64,000 nucleotides of DNA from assembly GCF_051622035.1 (NCBI RefSeq), contig NC_135362.1:28827001-28891000 (forward strand), written 5' to 3'. The position numbers were made by a program, and so were the translations under genes. Every line of letters begins with the position of its first letter. Position 1 is the stretch's first letter. Of the stretch, positions 44,647 through 55,809 are shown in pieces. Source of the DNA: Arctopsyche grandis (lineage: Eukaryota > Arthropoda > Insecta > Trichoptera > Hydropsychidae). Under the pieces are notes generated by a model. That model did no database searches. It was not told the DNA's origin and was given only the letters and a program-made list of their open reading frames with translations.

Positions 44647-44950
44647 GGGATGCAATACTGGTATACCGATCTTCCGGTTTATACCGGTAAATTTTAATAT
44701 TTACCGTAAACTATTATATTGCGAATTAAGTACATATAAAGGCGTATTATTACATTAAAAATCGATGCGAATGGCGTATTGTGCATTATGTTGTCTGGAA
44801 TTTATTTATTTTCGGTTTTAAATGTGGCAATTTCAAACTGATAAATTCACTGGCAACACAGACTAACCAAATCGTAATAAATGCGATCGGATGGTTGTTT
44901 CAATTATGATCGAAACTTTCAAATGGTCCAAACTTAAAATAAATAAATAA
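44647..44950. mobile_element. ACCGGTA-rich hAT-like element, copy 2 (right end missing)
   Basis: Starts AGGGATGCAATACTGGTATACC and shares AATGGCGTATTGTG, CACTGGCAACACAGACTAACC and GATCGAAACTTTCAAATGG with copy 1 (quoted in part). It stops at AAATAAATAA, where a SINE head begins. Confidence 0.6.
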
Positions 44951-44971
44951 GACTCACCACTAGACCACGCT
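44951..44971 (-). mobile_element. tRNA-SINE head fragment
   Basis: The minus strand reads CAGCGTGGTCTAGTGGTGAGT, the A-box end of the SINE also present at 52.2 kb. Confidence 0.55.
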
Positions 44972-45034
44972 GCTATTAGATTCGCTATGTTTAAGCTGTT
45001 TATATTACAAATACTGAGCGAGTAAAACAACTAG
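44972..45034 (+). mobile_element. Helitron-like 3' end fragment
   Basis: TTAGATTCGCTATGTTTAAG, TTACAAATACTGAGCG and AGTAAAACAACTAG|T match the minus-strand copy ending at 50011. Confidence 0.65.
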
Positions 45035-45744
45035 TGTAGATTAAAATCAGAACATTATGACAATAAACTGCCTATATTGATTCCTGCCAGTGGCGTAGCT
45101 ACCGCGTTCGCAGACCCCGCAATGCGGGGGGGCGCCGAGACCTGGGGGGCGCCACGAAGCGCGCCTTTTTCACTGATTTTTTAATTTGTTCCGTAATTTT
45201 TTGTAATATACGTGTATGTACTACATATATGTATGTACATATATTATTATACATATTTTGAATTCATCCTCATTGTGTAATTGATCTATGCCAATTGGGC
45301 TAGAAGATTGCCGTATTTTTCCGTATTTTAAACGTCAGTGCCACTTTTCTATTGATAACTGGCTTACCTCGATAAAATGAACGAATTTTTCGTTATTAAT
45401 CCACAAGAATAGTCGAAATATGATTGTTTTAAGTGGAATTTTATTTAATTCTCATATAAAGACAATTTAATATATTATCCCTAATAATTCAATTCAGATT
45501 CGTGTAAATACAAGTAAATACTAATACGAGCGTTTAATTCGCAATTATACCGATTTCAAATTCAGCACACTTCCAATTAACCCTTTTAAACGAAAACAAA
45601 AAATAGTGTGGCCAGAAAAATATCCCAATAAACATGTTTCAGTAGAAAATACTCAAAATAAAATAGTATTAAGAGTGGGAAAAAATTCCAAGTGAAAATA
45701 CGAACTTTTGACTTTTGATTTGAACTGGACGACTACTTAGAGAT
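45035..45744. other. Transposon-end fragment, then AT-rich spacer
   Basis: CAGTGGCGTAGCTACCG at 45098-45114 followed by a G-rich GGGGGGCGCC stretch resembles the end of hAT-like elements. No partner end was found. Confidence 0.35.
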
Positions 45745-46012
45745 ATTTGAAAGCTGAAAAGTACTACAAATGAAAGATAAAATACCTGACTATAGATTCC
45801 AATATTCATTTTGAACAGGAAATCGACAGATTTTGAGACATCGATCGAACAACACGAAGATATAGAAAAATCTCGCGATTTAAAAAACACATATGTATAT
45901 CTCCGAATCTCGAGCCAATCAACATTTTTTATTACCAAGGTTGTGTTTACTGGGCATAGATCTATAAGAAAAGTCATATCTCGTCTCTGAACCATTTTTC
46001 GTGTCGAACAGT
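45745..46012 (+). repeat. Dispersed repeat, also at 62169-62440
   Basis: Long near-identical sequence in the same orientation, for example CTACAAATGAAAGATAAAAT, GAACAGGAAAT and TCGAGCCAATCAACATTTTT (each match is longer). Family unknown. Confidence 0.75.
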
Positions 46013-46700
46013 GTTATGTTAAGTTCAAAGACTTCTACTTCATATTGAGTTTAAAATTGCATGTCTCAATGAAGCTCAAACCTTGAATTGTCAGTTGAAA
46101 CAATCTTCCGATGAGATACGGAATTTCCGAGCTGGTATCAACTCAGGTGACCAACTGATCCATACAATAATATACAATAATGAGAGCATTATTTATCGTA
46201 TCATACGACTTTTCTCAGCGATACGACAAGGGGCCAAAAGTGTCGACGAGTCGGTATCGTTATTACAGCACCACCCGTTATTATCCAATGAGCGTAATCG
46301 TTTCACGGCATAATTGAACTGACCCAAAAATACAGCGGTCCGCAACGCAAATAAAACCGAAGCACAAAGAAGTGCAAGAAGAGTCTGTCTGTCTGTCTGT
46401 CTGTCAGTATGTGATGAATCAGAACGTCTTCGTGGGCGCCAAACGGGCTCCCAACCGGTGGCTGTGGTCATCATCAGCGGGCCACTTCCGGACCACGGAT
46501 CGAGAAAAACGTCATCGCACAACAACGTTCGCTTGCCAATTTTGATTTATTTTTATGCTATACGAAAATCTCGGTGTTATCTAATGTGTAATTATTACGT
46601 CTGCGATGACGGTCAATCTCCGAACCGGTACACAAGTTCAAATCCGGATCGATTCTGGCATGATTTTCGACCAGTGTGTATTCAAAGTATGCTCACTTCA
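46013..46700. other. No gene supported
   Basis: Moderately GC-rich; GTCT tetranucleotide run at 46383-46405. Open frames on both strands lack domains. Confidence 0.4.
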
Positions 46701-46920
46701 CGGCAACACCCAACTGTCTACCTGAAACCGTCTACCACTTCAGAAGATACAATATATACATATATTTAGTACCAGATCTCAATTCCTATTTCAGTTCCGG
46801 ATCCGGATTCCTTTTTCAATTCCGGACCCGGATACCTTTTTTCACTTACAGATCTCGATTCCTTTTTCATCCATCGCAAAATGCTATTAATACCTGTCTC
46901 TAGCCATAACTCTTTAATAA
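46700..46920 (+). repeat. Dispersed repeat with TTCCGGATCC minisatellite, also at 61939-62165
   Basis: Both copies share CCCAACTGTCTACCTGAAAC, then GAAGATACAATATATACATA, then AATTCCGGA-CCGGAT units and finally CTCTAGCCATAACT. In both the block leads directly into the same LINE fragment. Confidence 0.75.
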
Positions 46921-46956
46921 TCCTTATTTACTCAAATTACTTTTTTTTTCCCTTGT

Positions 46957-47690
46957 AAGGTCTCACCTTGAATATGTCTCAATTATCTGGTCACCTTTTT
47001 ATTTATCCCATATTAATTGTATTGAAAAAGTCCAACTAAAATGTATTAAATGCTTACGCTGCCGTTTTCCTACCTACGCTAATACTACTGTTCCCGATAT
47101 TTTAAAAATCTTTCTGTCAGGCGACGACTCACTGATGCTACATTACATACATTTTAAGCTCCTAAATGGTTTCCTTGATTGTTCCGATTTACTGAGTAAG
47201 GTTGGTTTTAGGATCGCAGTTTGTTATTCTAGACACGTTGCACTCTTTTGGCTTAATCCTTTCAAAACCAATTCCCTAAAATATTCCTATCTACAGTGTG
47301 TTTATCGTATGCTTAACGGGAAGCTGAATGAGGTTGATCTATTCGGTATTTCCTTACATAAATTCAGGACTACCATCAGGAGAGTCTTGATTGATTGATC
47401 CATTTATATTTCTATTTCTATTATATATTCTTTATCTAATTATATTATATCACTTTATGTTTAATTATGCATTGTCCTATTTAGTCATATTTTAGTTTTT
47501 ATTCTTTTCATTTTCATTTGTTTGTCTATATGTACTAGATATATTATTTATTTTGTAAAAATCTATAATTGGGCCCAGATGCTATTTTGTTATATTTATT
47601 CTTTATTTTTATGAATTTCTACATCTGAGACCTGTTGATTTTTCAATAAATAAATATAAATCATACATACATTGTGATATTTTGAACATC
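46957..47690 (+). pseudogene. Jockey/I-like LINE ORF2 C-terminal fragment and 3' UTR
   Basis: The frame reads RSHLEYVSIIWSPFYLSHI, IEKVQLKCIKCL, then (from 47135) LLNGFLDCSDLLSKVGFRI, RHVALF, and ends DLFGISLHKFRTTIRRVLID with a stop at 47396-47398. Pattern LEY-x-x-x-x-W-P, E-x-V-Q and the final D-L-F ... F-R are those of Jockey/I-group enzymes. The 3' UTR ends in ATAAATAAATATAAA. A second copy is at 62775. Confidence 0.75.
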
Positions 47691-47892
47691 TATGTATAAT
47701 ACAAGAATCAAGTATATTGCCACGTCATTTAAATGAAAATCATCGCAGCCATTCATTCACAACAGGAATCCTGCACATAAAATCCATCGACACATACATA
47801 TGTACGTACACTGCTATAACCGAAAATGTGATAAATGGTCCGCATTGAAATATCTAAAATGAATAGGATTGAACTGAAATTTAAGATTTTTA

Positions 47893-48002
47893 TGATGAAC
47901 CTTTTTAATGCTCTCTAGCTTTGTTGTTTGCCCTGTTTCCTGGAAAATAGACCCAAAACGCCCTGTTTCTTGGAAAAAGCACGCTTCCGGTCCTACCTCT
48001 AG
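47893..48002 (-). mobile_element. hAT-type MITE, copy E (truncated)
   Basis: On the minus strand it starts CTAGAGGTAGGACCGGAAGC and follows copy A through TTTTGGGTCTATTTTCCAGG and GGTTCATCATAAAA, then loses similarity. Confidence 0.65.
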
Positions 48003-48010
48003 TTATTATT

Positions 48011-48143
48011 AGAGGTAGGACCGGAAGCGTGCCGTTTATTGTTCAATTGTTGTAAATCCTTTGTAAAAAAGGTTCGGCAAACCATTAACAATGCATTTAC
48101 AACATTTGAACAATAGACAGCCCCCTCAGGGTCCGGGCTTTAG
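48011..48143 (+). mobile_element. hAT-type MITE, 133 bp, copy F (head-to-head with E)
   Basis: Starts AGAGGTAGGACCGGAAGC, carries AAGGTTCGGCAAACC and ends GGGTCCGGGCTTTAG. Flanks TTATTATT (48003-48010) and TTATTATA (48144-48151) match at 7 of 8 positions. Confidence 0.8.
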
Positions 48144-48159
48144 TTATTATATCGATTTT

Positions 48160-48260
48160 GACGACTTAGACTTCGATCCCAGTTCTGGGTCCGGACTTGG
48201 TTCCCTTTCCGGGTCCGGCCCCGGTTCCCGTTACGGGTCCGGTTCCGGTTCCGGTTTCTA
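48160..48260 (+). repeat. GGGTCCGG/GGTTCC minisatellite
   Basis: Short units such as GGTTCCGGTTCCGG and GGGTCCGG in tandem, distantly like the units at 18.1 and 46.8 kb. Confidence 0.6.
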
Positions 48261-49269
48261 AAAATTACCTCACATTATATTTAATATGTTATAAATAATC
48301 CATTTAATTTTTCATTATTGGTTATCGATACACTCTTAATACGAATTCTGGAGATTTATTTATTTATTTAATAGCAAATTGTTAATTATGTAACAAAATA
48401 ACAAACTAAAATTAACAACTATAATACAATATATCGAAAATTGCATCCTTACTTATATAATTACATCTTCCATGATGAATTATCATTACCTCCCTTTATA
48501 TGAACATAGGTACATATGTATGTGTTTTTTTTTTAAATTATTTTATCCCATAAGCCAATCAATGAATTGGACTGAAACTGTAATACCTATACATTCATAC
48601 AATAATAGGCAGTTTATAAATCGTACTTTTTAAACATATGTATGTATGTAGTAACAATTGGTTTTCGAACGTTGTTACGCGAACAAATATTGTACTCATA
48701 CAAGTATGTTTTATTTATTGTTATTATTATTATACATATGTACGTACTATAACCTTATTTTAAATCACGTGTCAATTCCTTTCCGAAACCAATTTTAACG
48801 GGCACAACACTAGTACATATATGAATGTTCGAAACTATCCTGAAAGTAAAATAAATAAGTCGACCCACCATCTTCAAATTAAATCTTTCAGTCGCAGATA
48901 GTATACTTGCCTTTGAAAATATAGTTTCTGAAGAATGTATTATGTAATATTTTATAGAATTTATATACATCGATATATGTATATTTTGGCATTATTTGGC
49001 ATTGAGGTAACAACCATTTGATAAGAAAATGCAAACTTATCTTAAATGTATGGATGTGTGCATAGTAAATATACATACACACTTTTTGCACAAATTTCAA
49101 ACGAAAATCAACAATGATTACATAAGTATAAATTTGTTGAGCCCGATAGGAATTTGCACTGTTTTATATCATATTAAACTGCGTTCAAATTAGGCCACAG
49201 ACAAGACAATTTAATATTGTGTTTCTTAATAATATTCAACAGTAATGGCGATTAAAAGGTGTTCGCGGC
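48261..49269. other. No gene seen
   Basis: AT-rich with several CATATGTATG microsatellite patches. Confidence 0.5.
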
Positions 49270-49672
49270 ACGTACTTTTACAAGCCTCTTATTAGCTTTC
49301 TTTCGCACAAAATTGAGCTAAAATTCCCACAGCCTTCAAATCGTTTTGAAACTTTGCCATTTTGCGCGGTTTGGTCAACGAATGATATTACAATCGATTT
49401 TTATAGTTCGATGGTGAAAAATAATCGCAATAACAACTCCAATGTTTATAAGTCCAAATTAACGAAAATTTGATCACGGTGACGTTAAATAGGTAATTGC
49501 CGAATTTGTTTGGCTTTTCGCCACCCACTCGTCTTGTTGAATTTTGATTGTTTAAACGCCTATAACTTTTTCACTTTCACAATATATCTTATAAAATTTG
49601 CATCATAGGCTCTCATTATCTCTCATATATATTTTTTTACTTCACTCATACGTTATATAATTTTAGACTGTG
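49270..49672 (+). repeat. Dispersed repeat (empty-site paralogue of 58500-59345)
   Basis: Shares with 58.5 kb GCTTTGAAACTTCGCC-like sequence, CTTTTCGCCACCCACTCG-like sequence, CCTATAACTTT, then CTTATAAAATTTGCATCATAG and TATTTTTTTACTTCACTCATA. It is continuous where the other copy holds a Helitron. Confidence 0.7.
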
Positions 49673-50010
49673 CACATTTTGCACGAAAAAAACCCTGAAC
49701 GTACTTTGGTACGCCAAATCTGTGCCACTACGTCTCTTAGCAAGCCTCGCCCAATGGAGTGCTTTCAGCATTGTAGGGTTGACAGTGATCGATAACAGTG
49801 ATACGCATATTAAAAAATATATAGGAGAAACTTGTCAAAATAATAAGATCGAACGAATTGATAATGAAAAGAAGATACCCCCCTCTCACCGCTAGAGTCC
49901 ACTTACGTGTCCCGTGCCGCACTTTTGAGCGTTTTTTAGTATGCTTTACAACCTGGATCCTGAACGACAATTGAATTGAATGTGCAGTTCACATTCATAA
50001 TCATAGAATA
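49673..50010. other. No gene seen
   Basis: No repeat or coding signal was supported. Confidence 0.45.
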
Positions 50011-50219
50011 CTAGTTGTTTTACCCGCTCAGTATTTGTAATATAAACAGCTTAAACATGGCGAATCTAATAGTAAATATTCATTTGTTTTTTTGTTAAAT
50101 TTATTTCAATAGAAAAAAAAATATATATTCAACCAATCGAATCGTCATAGAAACTGACTTGTTTTCGATTTCCAACCAACTATAGTTACAAACTTACAAA
50201 GTCTTTTTCGAAATTGGGC
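50011..50219 (-). mobile_element. Helitron-like element, TCTAATATA family, copy with altered 5' end
   Basis: On the minus strand it ends AAATACTGAGCGGGTAAAAC, AACTAG|T. Towards its start it still has TTTCGAAAAAGACTTTGTAAG, but the terminal TCTAATATA is replaced by the minisatellite at 50217. Confidence 0.6.
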
Positions 50220-50340
50220 ATTCGCCCCCGGCACCCTCCGGGCTTTCACCCCCGGCACCCTCCGGGCCTTCGCCCCCACCGCCCTCTGGGCCTTCGCCCC
50301 TGGCGCCCCTCGGGCCTTCGCCCCCACCGCCCCCCCGTCC
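50217..50340. repeat. 30-bp GC-rich minisatellite, four to five units
   Basis: Units are variants of TTCGCCCCCGGCACCCTCCGGGCC (24 to 30 bp period, quoted in part: TTCGCCCCCGGCACCCTCCG). On the minus strand the frame repeats GAKARRVPGA-type decapeptides, explained by the 30-bp period. Confidence 0.8.
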
Positions 50341-50439
50341 ACCATGTTATCATGGAAATTTGGACTTTTTTTAGTTTTGACTTAAGTTACAACCATTATC
50401 CAACCAACAATATTTAAATAAAAAATTTATGTAGAAATT

Positions 50440-51040
50440 ATTTATTTATTTATTAATAGTTTTGGACCATTGTGGCATTACAGGAAGAACCTAATGCGCC
50501 ACAATGGCCTACATTTAACAAAGATATAAATACAAGTAAAATTAGTAAAAAAGAAAAATTAGAAAGCAGAAAACATGGTAAAATAAAATAATAATAAAAA
50601 AGTAACAAAACGAAAATAATAATACAATTAAAACAGTACATAAAAATGTACAAAGGATAAAGAAAAAGTAAAATAAATCAAACAAAATATGAATAAAAAA
50701 TAAAATCACAGCGAGGCCCAAATGGAAGAGAGTAGATTAAGATTCCACTCATACATCTCATTCAAATTAAGAAAATGATGAGCGCAGGTTACCAGATAAA
50801 TATGTTAAAATAACATCCGATAGTCTACGCTCCCCAAGGTGGAAAATATCACATTCAGGGACGGCAGCTACGATTTAATCGATAAGTCAAATAGCTGAAT
50901 GATAAGTCGAATAGCTGAATGCGAGCAGAAGGTACAACCATTAAATTATTAAGTACAACATAATTATTAGGTACATAAAGTCCCAATTGTTCCAGCAACA
51001 ACGGGCTTGACGTATTACCACGCAGTAGCTGGAGATATTA
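50440..51040 (-). pseudogene. Jockey/R1-like LINE ORF2 C-terminal fragment and 3' UTR
   Basis: On the minus strand from 51040: LLLEQLGLYVPNNYV, LMVVPSARIQLFDLSFSYL, then with a frame change DIFHLGERRLSDVILTYL. This is the YVP ... P-x-R ... D-I-F order at the end of Jockey/R1-group proteins. The 3' UTR ends with GGTCCAAAACTATT and (AATA)n at 50440-50460. Confidence 0.6.
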
Positions 51041-52054
51041 GATACTATATATTAGATATTATATATTAGATACCTATGTATTGTCAAAATTTGATGTGAG
51101 CATTCAGACTTGACTACTTAGTACCAATGCCAAGTAATGCCTAATGACTATTGGGTATATCATTGTGCGTTTGATGTAAAAATATAACAATTTTGAAGTT
51201 ATACCAACATATGTATGTATTGTACCAGCAATGAAATAATGGGATCGTTATGTTTTCCTTGGCTCGTTTCCCATCAGTGTCGCAGCTATTTCCGAATCTT
51301 ATCGCGGATACGACTACCGTCAATTTTGCAATTTCATTTTTATTCGAACGATGAGTAAGAACGAGAGTAAATGCGCCTTCGGACCGAGACCGAAGTGCAA
51401 CCGGAAACGATAAAACCGAACGATCACGCACCGGAAACGCTTCTCGTCTGAGCAAAGGGCGAGCAGGCAGATCAGAACGACACACTGTGAATCACCTCGA
51501 ATTCGACCTTGCGATAAAGTTATTTGGTATTTTGTAATCTGGGATGTGAGACAAGGTACACCTGCTTCGTCACGTAAGTGACGTTTGTCGCCCCACCTTC
51601 CTATCTCCCCTCGATATATATTTATAAAGACTAGAATATATGTATGTATATTGAAGGTGCATATGTACATAAAGAAGCAAACAAAATTTTCACATTGGGG
51701 AAATTTGGCAAACGATATGTGCGTATGCATATAATCCTGCCAATTTGGAAGTCTTTATGACTTGCTTGCACCCATTGACATTCATCTCATATTACACTTT
51801 CATTCGATCACATATGTTATGTCGAATACTACACTTTAACTAACTTTTTACGTTAGTCAATTCAATCGAACATGCCTTTACAGATCGCTCCAAAGCGATG
51901 AGTGTACTAATACAGATATAATACGATCAATTCAATCAATGCAAGCATTTTTACAATGCGAATTCATATCCACAGTGGCATCTACATACATATAGAGACA
52001 TTTTTATTATACAAATCGACGAATCTCAAGACGCTGAATAACTTTGGGATTTGC
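51041..52054. other. No gene supported; GC-elevated core at 51270-51600
   Basis: 51270-51600 has CpG-containing sequence and open minus-strand frames without domains. It could be a small promoter or old exon. The rest is AT-rich. Confidence 0.3.
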
Positions 52055-52243
52055 AAGAGATATGTGTAGGAAAGGAGATGCCAAACTTGCAGAAACCGTT
52101 TCAATCAAAATCTGATAGGAAACGATCGGCTTGGAGTCACAAACCAAGGCTTGGCCAGCAGCTATTAGTGGGAATCGAACCGTGACCACGCTGGTCGAAA
52201 GCCTACATAATATGCTAACCACTAGTCCACGCTGCTGTTATAT
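52055..52243 (-). mobile_element. tRNA-derived SINE, best-preserved copy
   Basis: On the minus strand the head reads CAGCGTGGACTAGTGGTTAG (A box) and CACGGTTCGATTCCCAC (B box, 52180-52170). Then come GTTTGTGACTCCAAGCCGAT and TTTCCTATCAGATTTTG, matching copy A at 361-717. Confidence 0.75.
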
Positions 52244-52354
52244 GGATGATTTACTGCTTCTTTTAATTTTTATATTATTGCTATCTATGTATGTACTTCC
52301 TTCTTTTCGAGGAAAGGATGCAAAACATGGGCTATATTAAATCAGGTTGAAGTT

Positions 52355-53130
52355 GAGAAAGTGTGAATGATCAAATACTTCTAGGACTCACGGCTAGATG
52401 AACAGAAGGAGTCCTCGGATGATGCCGGATAAATTGAAATACACATAATATGCAAATTAATGAAAATATGTTGAACACAGTGGATGCGTTTTATAAGGTA
52501 AATAGAAATTGACGAAAATTGGAGAAGCTTTCTACCGATGATGGTGAATTCAAAGATATAGTTTTCCCAACATTCATATCAAGATTCAGATCAAAGCAAA
52601 TATGTTGAGAAAATGTGAATGATCAAATACTTCTAGGACTTATAGCTAGGTGAATAGAAGAAGTGCTCGGATGATGCCGGATAAATCGAAATAGACTTAA
52701 TATGCCAATTGAAGAAAATGTGTTGAACACAGTAGATGAGTTGTATAAGACAAGAAGGAATCGCAGAACATTGGAGAAGCTTTCAACCGATGATGGTGTA
52801 TTTAAAAAAGATTAGTTTTCCTAACATTCATACCAAGATTCAGATCAAAGCAAATACATATGTTGAGAAAATGTGATCGTTCAAATACTTATGAGACTCG
52901 CGCAGCCAGATGAATGGGTGATAAATATGTATACATAAGAAGTACTGTGGTGATACAAAAAAATAAACAAAGTAGACTTTATATGCAAACTAAAGAAAAT
53001 ATGTTGAGCATAGTGGTGATTTTGGTTTCAACCAGAAGTAGACGGTGAAAGAAAAATGATGAATTAAAAAAAGATTTTTCCTAACGTTTATACAAGTCTT
53101 CAGATAAAAATGAGGCACTTCTGGAATCCG
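52355..53130 (+). repeat. Local satellite, three units of about 250 bp
   Basis: Units begin near 52357, 52605 and 52863 with GAGAAAATGTGAATGATCAAATACTT-like sequence (quoted in part) and share GATGATGCCGGATAAAT and TTGGAGAAGCTTTC. The third unit is the most diverged and has an insertion. Confidence 0.8.
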
Positions 53131-54417
53131 CCCCTTCTATACAGCTCCAACATCTTTTCGGTTAAGTTAAATACCATTAATTAGAAATGGAATCTTCTGG
53201 TAATCATGCTAGCACATCACATTCGATCCAGCGCAACTTGCTTCCGTGTATCTCGGGCCTCATATCCCAGAACTTCAGGTTGGGAAGTGTTGGCGTATGC
53301 ATAGGTAGGGACTTGTATAAACGGCTCGGATGTGTTTTTGCTCGTGACGAGAGAAAATCTTTTCGGTTGATTACATATTTGAACCGATGCCATCGTTCCG
53401 CGATAATGGACTACCCAACCTGTTTTGTGATGACTGTTCGCAAAGTATTTTCAGAAATGCTATGCGCTCGTGTGGGCGCTAGCATTTGCGTCTATCCTTA
53501 TTATACTTACACTTCGGTAATATGAAATGAGTATTTATCACATCGTAAGTTCTGCACACAGGTTCTATAGGCGTGAAAAGACCGAGGATGTTGTGGGATG
53601 CCTCTTTCTGGCTTCCTCGAGCGAAATGTCTATTTGCTGTCTTTGAAGTGCAGTCACAAGATACATACATACATACATATTGCTCAGAGCTGAGTCCAGC
53701 TGTCTACATAGGTTGGGTTCTATAATGTAGTGCCACTATTGACTAAATGGTTAAATAGGGTTTAAGATAATAAGTACCCGACTTCAGTTAATCGTAGAAG
53801 TTTCTCATTGTTTTTGAATATTCCTGTACTGCCAGCAACGTTTGATTTTCTGTTGAAATGCTTACTTTTAGAACTGGCATCATCACTTTGTCTTCTTCTT
53901 ATTTTCTTTCAGTTTTTGCAAAATCAGAAAGATTAATTTCTATGTATGGAGATAAAGCTTGTCGCGTTGACAAACCCTGCTGTGAATCTGCTATAGGGGG
54001 TCAACCGAGTCGAGTCAGTCAGAGTGCACGTGTCTCATTGACACTATTTGACAGTTAACATGTTTAGTTGTTCATCCGAGAATTATTTCAGAAATCAAGC
54101 ATGATTAGTTAAATTTCTATTATTTCTACTACTTGAAATAGTTCTTATTCATGATATGATTATCAGGCATTATATTAGAGAACAAGACAGTATGTGTAGA
54201 TATGGTTCGGTGATTATTCTGCACAAAGTGATCTCACATACGTCATTAATATGTCGATCACGGAACATCTGGAACCCGAAATTCCATCCATCGAGAGTAA
54301 CACATGCAAACTATTATACTAATGAGAACTTGAGTGCCAGATATTCCGTATTCGAGATTTCTTTGGCAGCGATTGTCGTGTGCGCGATCGCAATGAGCGA
54401 AATAATCTGTTTACTAA
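53131..54417. other. No gene supported
   Basis: 53190-53530 and 53570-53670 are richer in GC with an open plus frame (53187-53525, 112 codons) that I do not recognise and that has no clear splice signals. Confidence 0.3.
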
Positions 54418-54905
54418 GTAGTTCTATGAATCTAGGTCAAATCGTTGACATTTCCAGTAGAAAAAAAGAGGAAATGAAGAGATGTATGAAACTAAGATGG
54501 AATGCATTTGCGAGAATAAAAGCCGTTTTTAAATCTAAAATGCTACGACATAAAGTTGAATGCACTCAAAAGAGTGTAGAATGCTTATGCTTGGCATAAT
54601 GAAGAGAGATAGGAAACGGAACAGGTGGGTGAGAAGTATGACAAGAGTAGTTGATATATGTACATAGTTGAGGAAGTGAAGAGATTGAAATGAAAATGGA
54701 CTACATCGCTAGAATAATGGACGAAAGAAGTGCTCGAATGGTTTTCGAGAGGAAAAAAGGCAAGGAAGTCCACAAGGGAGATTGGTGGATGGCATTAGAA
54801 AAATGTATGGGATGAGATGGATAAGAGTTGCTCAAAACTGAAACGAATGGAAGCCAAACTGGATGGTGAATGGCTGTAGACGAAGATGACATGATTTTGG
54901 GTATC
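54418..54905 (+). pseudogene. RTE-like LINE reverse transcriptase C-terminal fragment
   Basis: LLSSSMNLGQIVDIS, EEMKRCMKLRWNAFARIKAVF and KSKMLRHKVE reproduce the YLGQ ... W-x-A-F ... I-F-K-S-K block of RTE-type enzymes. A stop at 54597-54599 is followed by frameshifted remains ARIMDERSAR, RKKGKEVHKGDWW and NGSQTGW. It ends in the tail seen in reverse at 22.2, 22.5 and 27.4 kb. Confidence 0.65.
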
Positions 54906-55100
54906 AAATTTCATCCATAATCATATGTGTATACACTTCTTTGGGTCACGAAACATCCCTTTCTTCATCATCCACAGTGCAATCTATTAATTTTCCATTC
55001 AATAAATATTGGATATAGCGGTACAACGTCATCGGATTTAATTAAACACTCGATCGATTTTTGAAAAGCATTTTAAAGGCCTTGAGCAATCGTGCCGGTA
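54906..55100. other. No gene seen
   Basis: AT-rich spacer. Confidence 0.45.
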
Positions 55101-55690
55101 TTCCACGTTCCCGATTAAGCAGGCTCGTCGCATTAATAGTCTGTGTTTGTGTGTGTGTGTGTTTTTTTTCCGACTTTTACTACGAAATCGTGCTAAAAGC
55201 GCAAACCAAATAAAAGGCTACGTGACGATACGGCCGACCGAGCAAATTTTTAGTGGCGCCGTGCGACAGGCGCACGCACCGTCAATCGCAATGGCTCGCC
55301 TCCCGTCTTCAATTCCTCTGGCACGGCGATAATTCTACCCTACACGTGTCAACGTCGATATTTCACACCGACGTTTAAATTTTCGTCCAATTTTTCAGCG
55401 CGGTTGAACGGATTTCACTTCCGAATGTGCGCGGTCTCCCGCTTTCGGAGAGTGATTTGTGGTCTTTTCGGCGGTGTCCCGTTGGCTGGGTGCCCGCCGT
55501 TGGCGATTTTTGCAGACGGACGGACGGACGCGCTTCCTTCCTTCTTCTTTTGTGGGGTTTGAGCCACATTTGTCCGCGCTAATATTCGCCGTAAACACAT
55601 TAAGCGCCGCGTGCCTTGGCACACCCAACCTAACCCACTCATGATAGACCGCCACCGTCAGAACTCTGCACGATTTCGTATTTATTTACA
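55100..55690. promoter_or_regulatory. CpG-rich island, possible promoter or first exon
   Basis: Second most GC- and CpG-rich segment of the window, with a GT run at 55149-55161, GGACGGACGGACG near 55517 and CCCAACCTAACCCACTC near 55622. It has open frames on both strands and no recognised protein. The unmethylated CpG-rich look matches the aop promoter at 15 kb, so an unassigned promoter is likely; the direction is unknown. Confidence 0.4.
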
Positions 55691-55809
55691 TTCCAGACCG
55701 TGTGAATAATACGCATGTATTAAAACACACAGCTACATATGTAGTATCATAGTCTGTAGGTGTGGGCCATTGGACTAATGAACTGAAGATCTGGTCTTTG
55801 ATGATTTTT

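Noticed and set aside
50145..50345. Minus-strand frame with repeating GAKARRVPGA-like peptide
   Set aside because: It is produced by the 30-bp minisatellite; no start context or splice site supports a protein.
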